From positions 349,685-413,684 of the forward strand of contig JAVLUZ010000630.1 of the NCBI GenBank assembly GCA_036768485.1: a stretch of 64,000 bases of DNA, given 5' to 3'. The stretch comes from Mermis nigrescens. Its lineage: Eukaryota > Nematoda > Enoplea > Mermithida > Mermithidae. The position numbers and the translations under genes are program-made. Shown here in pieces: positions 55,353 to 64,000 of this stretch. Position 1 is the first letter of the stretch; each line of letters starts with the position of its first letter. The notes below the pieces were generated by a model. It was not told where the DNA came from. It searched no databases and saw only the letters and a list, made by a program, of their open reading frames with translations.

Positions 55353-56399
55353 GGCGGGTTTAGCAGTGAGATATAGCATAATATAAAGTGGGCTAAAAAT
55401 GCTCCATTTTTTTGTCCGCTTAATGCAGTTATTTACTGTGTGCAAAATTCATATTAATCTTCAAGCTGATTGTCTTTTTCTTTGCAGACTACTCTCTCAA
55501 TGAATTAAATTTGCAAACTAAAGATAAGTAAATTGTCAATGATTGAACCATTGACCAATATGAGTAATATATTTGCACTTTGCAGAATACAATGTTTAGA
55601 CACTTGTTGTTGTCATTCTCTTCTTAAAAAGCGGTCTACGACGTTTTCGCGCCAGCAACTTAAAAAATATTCTAACTACATTAATTTTGAAGCAATTTTT
55701 AAGTAAATTATATATTCAGAATCGACGAGTATTCATTTGTGTACGACTGAAAAACTGTAGAAAATCCAGTGTATTTTTAGATGCGTTTAATTATCTCATT
55801 AAATTCAAAGATATTCTAAAAGTAATTTGTACCATCACGTAGAGAATTGAATGAGCTTTCAGAATCTGTATTATACTTTAATCATAAATTAAATGTAAAC
55901 AATTAATAATATTACAACGAGTATGGCGCCAAAACGGCAGTGCCAAAACGTCCTACTTCGTCCTAAAAAAGCAATGTACAATACATTGCTGCATAAACTG
56001 ATACATGTAAAGACTGACACCTAGACCCTTCTTTTAAAAAGCATAATTCGCATAATTGGAATTAACAATAAGACAGCTGAAATGTATCTGCAGTCCAGAG
56101 GGGTACCTAAAAATATGACTCATTACAAGTAGATGTTCGCTTTTCCAATATGTACTACTAGGACGTTAGAACACACTGTTATACATTTTTGGTTTTTTCA
56201 TTAACGTGCGCGCACCCACGAAAATCGTTTGTCACTGTAAATTCTATTACTTCTGTATATCACCCACCCTTCGGCGCGCTCACTTGTCTTTTTGTAGATT
56301 TTTGGTGCAAATACTCATTCAAAATACTTGCGAAATTTTGCAGATGTGAACATAAAAAAAAGCGAAACATAGCAGGGCAGGTACGTTGCAGGTATCTTT

Positions 56400-58520
56400 T
56401 TCACATCCTAAACATTGTCTCTCCCCTGCTTCCATCAATGAAAGGATGTGTGTCTCCCACACCAAACAACAAACAAACACTTCCACAGTACTAAAATCCA
56501 GAACTGTGTTGCTGCATGGCACCTATGTAATCAGTAAGACAGAATGAGGCATCCCTTTTAGACATGAGGATGATTAGGCCTCAAAGTCAAAATCCTATCA
56601 CTCAGAAGTCAGCAGAATATTTTATCATTCTAGCATTGTGCTTGAAATCCCTGCTCTGCTCTAAACTGCAAATTTAACTCCTATGTAACTAGAAGTAACA
56701 GAAGCCTTCTTGTAACTAGTGTGTGAGACCTCAAACAAGACAGAGAGTCACTGGTTTCATTGTGCTCTAAGAGCTAAGAGCTACTCAGCAGCTGAACTAC
56801 TCGGACCTTTTCAAATCAGGGAAACAGCACTCTTCAACACCATTTGTAGTATTTGTCTACTAACACCTCTTTCAATCTTTGGAAACGGGATATCTTCGTT
56901 TGCACTAGAGTCATTGTGCGATGTTTTCATATCATTCCCATATCTAGATACTCAAGCATTCTTTCAATCCTCCTTCGTATGTTTTCCTCATGTTCCCCTT
57001 CCCCTTCCTCTCACTAGCACTAGAAACTACTTTGTGTGTGTGCGTTCAAGTTTCACAGAGTAGATACACAGAGACACGCTTTCTAGCTTGTAACTTGTAA
57101 CTTCGTTGTGATGAGGTCCTAAACACAGAATCATTCTCAGAAACTCATACCAGCTCTGCATTCAAGGAGCAACTCATCTCACAGAAAGATTCCCATTGCT
57201 TGTAGTTATGAAACACTCTTGTCATGTCATTCTGCTTTTTAGGCATTTGAACGCTTCCCACAGCTGCAAACATCTCCTAACAAGCAGACAGAACTAGCAT
57301 ACTGCAACATCTCTGCTTTCGATGTGTGTGTCACAGAACTCTGTGTGTGTGTCTCGCTTTCTGGTATCACTCTTGTAGTATAATGGATATTTGGACTTCT
57401 TTGAGGCCTTCCTCATCTTCATTCATGGCTAACTGCTAGACAGACAGAATGGCAATGCTTTGTGTGTGTGTGTCCTCAGAACAGTTTCAATCCTTTCTCA
57501 CAGAATGAATACACAAAGATGACTGTCTGGCTATCTGAAGCAGGTTTCCTTTTCCTTTTCAAACCGTCAATTGAACTCTCCTCTTGCAAACAATTTTCCA
57601 ACAATTCCACTAAAACAGAATCATTTCTATGCACAAAACAGCAATGGTTCAACTCTGTTCAATCCAACACAACACAACACAAACTTGCTGTGAAGTTTGC
57701 AGAATATGAATATTTCCTTTTTGGAATGCATGATGAGGATCAACTCTTCCAAACAAACAAAACACCATCTCTCTTCCAAACACAACCGTGCCTTTAAGAT
57801 GCAATTGAAAGACATATCACAAAGAAGCAGATTGTTCCATGTCATCGTCTCCACGTGTGTATGTGCCTTTATCATATCCTTTAAACCTTTCATGTAACAA
57901 ACAACAGAATGGTTTATTCTATTCAGACAAGAACTCTTTTATGCTGTATCAAACGTGCTCTACCAAAACATTCTTTGTTTATTCTGTTTATTTCTGAGAA
58001 CATTCCAACGCTTGCTTTTACTATTCTCCCACTTTTAGTAAACTTCTTAGTTTCCTTTTCTATCACAGCATGTCAATTCTTCTCCATTTCATCATCACCA
58101 TTGTGTGTGTGCATTCAAAGTCCTAAGACTCTAAAGTCCATTCTTTTCCCTTTTGGAAACCCCTATTTCTTTCATTGCTATTTCTCCGCTTTCAAACTAG
58201 ACAGAGTCATTCATTATTTCTCTGAGGTGAGCTACTCATCTCAACTCACCTTTTAACCTTTCTGTTTGCAGTGTTTTGAAACACTCTTTCTGTAGTATCT
58301 GCAAGTGTATCTCATTGCTAATGATTTCGTTGGAAACGGGATAACTTCGTATAAAAGTCAGATTCACTACTCAGAAACGAGCTACTGACAGAGTTGAAGG
58401 TTGCTTCAATGGTATCAGTCTCTTTTTTTTGTCATCTGCAAGTGGACTTTGACTTCGTTTCGTTGGATAATCTTCATCTTCACATATAAACGACAGAGAA
58501 ACTCAGAACAATTCTGAGGA
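56400..58520 (+). repeat. Alpha-satellite-like tract (foreign composition)
   Basis: Unlike the rest of the window: CT/CA-rich, few A- or T-runs. Several blocks read as primate alphoid DNA: TGGATATTTGGACTTCTTTG then AGGCCTTC (57382-57410); TTTTGAAACACTCTTTCTGT then AGTATCTGCAAGTG (58274-58307); TTGGAAACGGGATAACTTCG then TATAAAAG (58330-58357); CAGAATCATTCTCAGAAACT (57127); AGAAACTACTTTGTGTGTGT then GCGTTC (57021-57047). Between blocks the match is loose. Plus-strand frames of 111-115 residues here (56719, 57462, 57909) reflect low stop density, not genes. Confidence 0.7.
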
Positions 58521-58523
58521 CAT

Positions 58524-58886
58524 TCAAGTCAGACAATCATTCATGAAGATTAATTTCTTCTTCATCAGGCCTTCTTGATATCCCGTCAGGTTGTACGAAT
58601 CCGTCACTATGCTGAAATTCTTGCGGCCAGGCACGCGGCGGCTCTGTAAACGCGGAAACTCGCAGGGCACTTCCTCCACGAGCCGCTTCCACCGCTTTGA
58701 AAATTGTTCAAAATCAGGACTTTCGATTGGCCGCTCTTGATGCCAATCTGTTGCTTTTCCATTTTTAGAATAAAATTTTTGCCTTTTGTTAACTGGCGTC
58801 CAGCAACCGTCGCCTCTTTTGGTGTGTGTGGCTGCCGTTGTTGTCGTCACTAATCGGCCGCCGTGGTAAAAAGGTATAGTAAACAA
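58524..58886 (-). CDS. Unidentified open frame, possible exon
   Basis: An open minus-strand frame without ATG (it begins at a TTG codon). The protein looks non-random: WTPVNKRQKFYSKNGKATDW, then HQERPIESPDFEQFSKRWKR, then EFPRLQSRRVPGRKNFSIVT and a short Lys-rich tail. Mixed charge, several Trp, no repeats. I see no clean acceptor at its 5' side, and the 3' side runs into the end of the alphoid-like tract, so the junction may cut it. Family not recognised. It may be a host exon, perhaps of the gene with the exon at 51878-52026, or a pseudogene fragment. Confidence 0.35.
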   Translation of the reverse strand: MFTIPFYHGGRLVTTTTAATHTKRGDGCWTPVNKRQKFYSKNGKATDWHQERPIESPDFEQFSKRWKRLVEEVPCEFPRLQSRRVPGRKNFSIVTDSYNLTGYQEGLMKKKLIFMNDCLT

Positions 58887-59589
58887 ATAATTAAAATGAG
58901 CTGTGACCTTTGGCTCAGTGACTTATCACTGCTCGACCTAAAATAAAGAAAGACCTATAAGTGGCAAAAAAAACGCAAGTTTTTGCCAAAAATCGGGTGT
59001 AGGGGTGGAAAAATTTCCTGACTTAAACAAAGACCGACTCCATGAGCGGGGGCAACAAAAACTGCAAAAATACTCTAAATTTCAGAACTTTCGACAGCTT
59101 CCGTACCTAACTGTGCCAAGTCAACGATTAATTTGAGAACGTTTAAAATTGCTTAATTATTTAATTTGTTTCGAATCGATCTTGTTCTTCAATTTTTATA
59201 TAGTTTCGAATCTTGTTGGGCCTTGTTTAAAATTTTTATTAAACTAATCAAAAAACCAGCCACTTATATTCGAGGGTTCTAATGATCATAAAACATGCTT
59301 GTATCGCTGAACTTGGCGTTTTACCGAACTACCGTCAAAAGCTCAGGTATCTCCATGAAACGATTTGCGTAGTGATCGACCGGAGATCCGGCTCCGGCCT
59401 CCGGTAAAATCCGGCCATTTTTTCAAATCCGTTGCTCCGGCTGGAGCGACCCCAAAAATAGGAGAGCCGGAGAATTTTGTTGTTTTTTATTAAATAGTGA
59501 CCAGACATATTCGTAGCCGGTCTTTGCTATTACATTTACTAAATGTAGTCACAGAAGATGAAAAATTTGGATAAAACAAGTAGGAGGAT

Positions 59590-60910
59590 CAAATAAAAAC
59601 TTCGTGATACAAATAGCGGGATACTTTATTCAAAAGGACGCGTTGTGCGATCATATTGCGGAGAAAAGTGGTTATACATATGAAATAACTCGTAGGGCTC
59701 TTAAGGTAGCATAAGTTTGCTGCACAAGAGCATACAAGATCGATTTCGTTACTAGTTCTGTTACACGTGATTTTGCTGCAGGTCCAGACACAGTCTTTTT
59801 TGTTTCTTAACAATTCTTGCAAAAGGCAAGAAAGAAATGATATTGAGTAATATGCAATTTATGTCTGTTTGGCGCCCAACCACTTGTCAATTCAGAATTT
59901 GAAAATTGTGCTTAAGTCAGAAATGTATTTTATCCAAGATCAGAGCAAACATCATATAAAATTCGGGGGTCAGCTCACAGCAGCAAAAAAACTGCTGAAC
60001 TAACAATTTTCAACTTAAATACATTGGGTGCATTTTAAAAACAATTGGCGAAATATTTTATTCAAAATGACGCGTCGTGCGATCATATTGTGGTGAAGAG
60101 TGGGTATATGTATGAAATGACTCGAAGGGCTCTTAAAGTAGCATAATTTTGCTGCTCAAATGCATACAACCATATGTGAGCGCCACCAACGTTCTGGGGA
60201 GGTGTGTGTTAAAATGGTGATATGGCGAGAAACATCATTTTTCAATGTTTCTCATCGAGCAGTATCCATTGATACCAAAAAATTGCGAAAAACCGAAAAA
60301 AATTTCAAAAATTGAATTCTGGGGGTATTTTGATTTCTGGGGTGCATACCAACCCCAACCCCCAGCCAAGATATGCATACAACTATAGCCCAATTTCGTT
60401 ACTAGTTCTGTTATACGTAATTTTGCTACAGGTCCAGACACCGTCTTCAATGTTTCTTAACAACTGGGGGGTATTTTGGTTTCTGGGGGTGCATACCCCA
60501 CCCCACCCCAACCCCAGCCCAGGTATGAATACAACTATAGCCCAATTTCGTTACTACTTCTGTTACACGCAATTTTGCTACAGGTCCAGACCTTAACAAT
60601 TTATTAAGAAGGCAAAAAAAGAAATGATATTGAGTATAAGGCAAAAAAGAAATGATATTGAGTAATATGCAATTTATGTCTGTTTGGCGCGAAACGCCAT
60701 CAAAAACACAGCTAAGAAATTGTTGCGAAAGCTTAAAAGCGCGTCCTCCCAGCCTCTTGTCAATTCAGAATCTGGAAATTGTTCTTAAGTCAGAAACATA
60801 TTTTATCCAGAATCAGAGCAGGCATCATATAAAATTCGGTGGCCAGCTCACAGCTGCAAAAACTGCTGTACTAACCGATTTCGGCTTGAATGCATTGGGT
60901 GCACTCTGGA
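59590..60910 (+). repeat. Direct duplication inside the hAT
   Basis: 59600-60030 (CGTTGTGCGATCATATTG, CGTTACTAGTTCTGTTACACG, GAAATGATATTGAGTAATATGC, AATTTATGTCTGTTTGGCGC, CTCACAGCAGCAAAAA) recurs at 60065-60910, where it has gained a MITE-A and a further partial duplication. The 134-residue frame at 60652-61056 lies in this repeat and matches no family I know. Confidence 0.75.
60171..60375 (-). mobile_element. MITE-A copy, shortened
   Basis: CATATGTGAGCGCC to CCCAGCCAAGATATG; perfect TSD CATACAAC at 60163-60170 and 60376-60383. A partial second copy of its end (60464-60522) came with the local duplication. Confidence 0.85.
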
Positions 60911-61179
60911 AACAACATTTTTTTAAATTTTCATACCCGATGTTCTTTCCCATTTTTTGGAATCGGAAGCATAGAAATCGTTTAAAAAATGTGATCAAAT
61001 TAAAGTCAAAACTGATTTTCATAGCTTTCATGGGGAATTTAAAATCATGCCGGTAAGTTTTCTGGAGAGATAAATCCCAAACGTGACTCTAGCAGCGACA
61101 GTATTGTAAAAAGCACAATTGCAGCCTATTTTGGGGTCAGCCTGATGTAAGGTGAGCACGATCTTCGAGTTCCCCTCCG

Positions 61180-61470
61180 CACCCGGAATTCGCGATTTTT
61201 CAAAAAATTCGTAAAAAAGGTGCTATTCTAAGCGTTTTAGCTATCTGCTCGCTCAAATATGTCAAATTTTTGGCACGCGTTTTTAACAGTACTTCCGTCA
61301 ATTTATTCGAATTTTTTTTGGTATTTTAGAGCTTTTTAAATGTTTTTACTTTTCTTGAAAGATAGAAAGCCGCCAGAAACTCAAGAATAGATTTTTTGAG
61401 CTAAAGAAAGGCGCTTTAGAACCGAAATTTTAAGCCACTTTCAATTTACTGTATTGTGCACGTCTAGTGC
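61180..61470 (+). repeat. Family-D repeat, copy 5
   Basis: GGAATTCGCGATTTTTCAAA, AAAGGTGCTATTCTAAGCG, TATGTCAAATTTTTGGC, GTCAATTTATTCGAATTTTT. 61471-62400 has no gene. Confidence 0.5.
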
Positions 61471-63394
61471 TGAGCATGGATGAACAGCATGGCCGATCGC
61501 GGGAGGGTCAGCCGGTCTGCGGTGGTCAAAAATTGAGCGTTTTAGGTCAAAATGAGCTCAAAAACTGAAATAAGCGCTAATATAGCGTTAGAACTACGTT
61601 ATTACTTATTTTCTGGTCAATTTAGGGAAAAATGGAGAAAATTTCCGATCTTCATCCATTTTCCGCCTCCACTTTACTCGTTTCCTACACAAAATTTTCT
61701 AGTTTTCCATTCTGTTGAGTCTAGAACCCCACCCTAACCCTCCACGTGCAAGTCAGGTGCTGGGCCGAGAATAAACAGGATAAATTTCTCATTTCCCTGG
61801 CGCAAGCTGACCCTAAAGTCAGTGTAAATGTCAAAATAGCACAATTACTTCCTTTATCACATAACTGAAAAAAGATTTTGAATGCTTTTTGGGAAAAATC
61901 GGTTTTTCGAACATTTCATGGCCTTAATGTTTGTTTTATTCTCTGGGGCGCACAACAACTCGTATGCAGGTGCTTAACATGCCCGATCCTGGATAGTATA
62001 GCCATTAAAAAACCTTAATTCCTCGACCCATTAATAAAAAATAGCTTAAATCCTAAATTAGCATAGAAACTACATACATACCTTCAATTCACCGTTTTTA
62101 GATTTCTCACGGCTATTCATATGAGAAATTAAATTTTTATCAGCTTTTGTCCCTACTTTCCTGCCTGAAATCACTATTTTTTCCTTTTCGATGGCATTTT
62201 TGGCCTCGGGATTACCCCCAATCACCAATAATAACACGTAATTATGATTAATCTCGCTCGTGTTTAATTATTTATGAGATTAAATTTTCCTGAATAAATT
62301 AGTCAATTTTGCATGTCTAACTTGCTAATACACGCACTAATACGCATTAATATGCATGTGCACCATACAGTCACACTGAAGCGGTTCATATGTTTAAAAA
62401 ACAAAGGGCATTTCTCCGGTCCCTGCTCCGGCTCCGGCTCCGACCGGAGCAACATGGACAAATTTGGATCCGGCCGGATCTCCGGCTCCGACCATTTTGG
62501 CCGCTCCGGTCGATCACTAGATTCGGCAGCAAAAGATAAATGAATTTGAAGAGAGGCCGAAAAATTGGAATTTGAAAGAAAAACCAAAAAGTTCGAATCT
62601 TAAGGCGACTCGAAAAAATTGCCGAAATACCGTCTTCCAAAAGGGCCAAGGTTTTATTATCCCTGCCCCGATTTTCGTCAAAAAACTTGCGTTCCTTTTT
62701 TACCTATTTTTGTGCCATTTTTGCTAAAAAAACAGAAGATGGCTTACTTTACCCCGCCTCAAAACGGCCAACGAAGCCCCTCTTAAAATTTTGAACCATT
62801 AAGTGCATAAATAACGCATATTACATGATTTCATGGCGGTAAATTGAATTTAAATTAATTGAATGTTTGAAAAAACACTGTTTAGCCGATAATAGAAAAT
62901 TTTTTGATAAACTACAAAAAATGAATTTTGGTATCAACGAGTTTTCCGTTTTAGAAACATGTTTAATACCGTATGAACAATTGCTTAAAACAGACGTTAA
63001 TATTAAAGACATCATTTTTTGAGAGAAAATTGAAAAAATGGATTTTCCGTTAAAATTCGTAGAATAGTTTTAATTTTTCGATTAAAAACGTATTAATAAT
63101 TGAAAAGTTGCTGAATTTCGAAGCTAAAAACAAGCTCACATTTGATCGCTTAATTCAGTACTAAAGTAAGACTAAATTTGACCGATTCTGTCTTCAGTTC
63201 TCAATAGTTTTAAGTAAGTTCGAAATTCTCAATTTTTAATCGATAATAAATCCCGAAAAACGCCGAACAAACTAAAATTTGACCGCTTAATGTATTACTA
63301 AAGTTAGGAGAAATTTTATTGATCCTATTTTAAGTTCCCAATTGTTTTCAGTCTGTTCAAATATCTCAACTTCTAATCAGGCATGCACAGAACT

Positions 63395-63780
63395 GTAATT
63401 CTGGAGGGGTGAAATTCCAAGGTGCGCCGAAAAATGTTGGGTACGCGTCAAGAACACCGTTTTTTGGCGTTCCTGACGATGCTCTATCTTTCTGGAGCAT
63501 AAGAACAAAAACAAAATTTTAAAAACATCAAAAAGTCGAATAATTGAATAAAATAGAGTCAAAACATGAGTATATGGCGCGAAGCGCCGAGAAATTTGAC
63601 ACTTTTGAGCAAACAATTGGCCAAAAACGCTTAAAAACACCTTTCCTACGAGTTTCTAGAAAAACTTTTGAAAACTTCCGAAAAATCGCGAATTCCGGAT
63701 GGCGGGGTGAAAAAATTTCTGCAGAGGGGGTGAAAGTGTTTCTGGGGGGGCCGAAAGGTGAAAACCTCCAAACCCCTCCA
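63395..63780 (-). repeat. Family-D repeat, copy 6, reversed
   Basis: GACGATGCTCTATCTTTCTGG, AATAAAATAGAGTCAAAACATG, the perfect hairpin GGCGCGAAGCGCC near 63577, TGGCCAAAAACGCTTAAAAAC, ATCGCGAATTCCGG. 62528-63394 and 63781-64000 have no supportable gene. Confidence 0.6.
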
Positions 63781-64000
63781 CCTTTCCCCCCAGATCATGT
63801 ATGATATCAAGAAAATCTTTTTGCTGAAAAAAACTGCGCAAAATATAGCTCCAGGCTGTCAAGAGAAAATGCTACCTATTAATAGGTATCGATAAATCAA
63901 ACCACTAAAAACCTAAAGACGGATAAGACTTTTGCCAGAAAAATAGAAAAACGGCGAAAAAATTAAAATACAAATGAAAGATGAATGATTACTTATTATG

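Larger units (their letters stand above)
59370..62519. mobile_element. hAT with (CCGGCT)-type ends
   Basis: TIRs TAGTGATCGACCGGAG and inverse CTCCGGTCGATCACTA, extending into CCGGCT/CTCCGG arrays (59376-59470, 62411-62508). Candidate 8-bp duplication GATTTGCG versus GATTCGGC is only partly matched. TIR is almost the same as that of 33098-37161, so a sister family. No transposase. Confidence 0.75.

Noticed and set aside
56719..58256. Three plus-strand frames of 111-115 aa
   Set aside because: They sit in the alphoid-like tract, where stop codons are sparse; no protein family signal.
58341..58353. Exact loxP arm sequence ATAACTTCGTATA
   Set aside because: It lies within an alphoid-like block whose consensus is very similar, and there is no spacer or inverted second arm.

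Overview
The window is AT-rich eukaryotic DNA, most likely from an invertebrate (probably an arthropod). The grounds are an N-terminal PolB-type domain like those of Polinton/adintovirus-like elements in arthropod genomes, CR1/jockey-like LINE debris, hAT transposase debris, and at least one good spliced exon. Species cannot be determined. There is no bacterial-style operon, rRNA or intact tRNA. Almost everything is transposable-element sequence, much of it inserted into other elements. Many insertions can be bounded to the base by 8-bp target-site duplications (TSDs) and by empty sites elsewhere in the same window.

Layout. 1-1960: diverged tandem modules ending in a hairpin. 2262-3613: three copies of an abundant ~265-bp MITE ('MITE-A', 8-bp TSD, termini like CAYACSTGGGC). 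3968-26370: a hAT-type element with (GGGGC)n-rich ends, itself broken by other elements. The main one is an 18.4-kb giant palindromic element at 7781-26195. It has two ~5.9-kb near-identical inverted arms around a ~2-kb unique loop. Each arm carries an intact 266-aa PolB N-domain ORF and a 103-aa ORF. The loop carries an alpha-crystallin/Hsp20-like ORF and an 87-aa ORF. All four genes have a TATA box about 30-40 nt before the ATG, as in a compact virus-like genome. After the arms formed, three hATs entered the left arm and one 491-bp TIR element entered the right arm; the opposite arm keeps each empty site.

26560-31580: LINE fragments, a hAT-type transposase C-terminus, nested MITEs and a repeat with GGGGTAACTTTGCC motifs. 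32849-37174: a five-level nest (MITE-A > hAT > MULE-like element > MITE-A > MITE-A), each level bounded by its own TSD. 37250-38246: hAT-like transposase pseudogene with a BED-type finger. 40444-42614: second copy of the (GGGGC)n hAT, lacking the palindromic insertion. 42993-45260: further MITEs, a ~297-bp tandem duplication and the first module family in reverse. 46621-49823: MITE-A copies, again self-nested. 50394-50622: long (TA)n. 51878-52026: a well-formed coding exon on the minus strand.

About 56400-58520 is foreign in composition and contains several blocks that read as primate alpha satellite, so contamination or a chimeric join should be considered. 59370-62519 is another hAT with (CCGGCT)-type ends. 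The remainder is low-information AT-rich sequence and a second hairpin-bearing repeat family. The palindromic element is the best candidate for an undescribed system: it looks like a non-autonomous, defective-genome-like derivative of a protein-primed PolB (Polinton/adintovirus-like) element.
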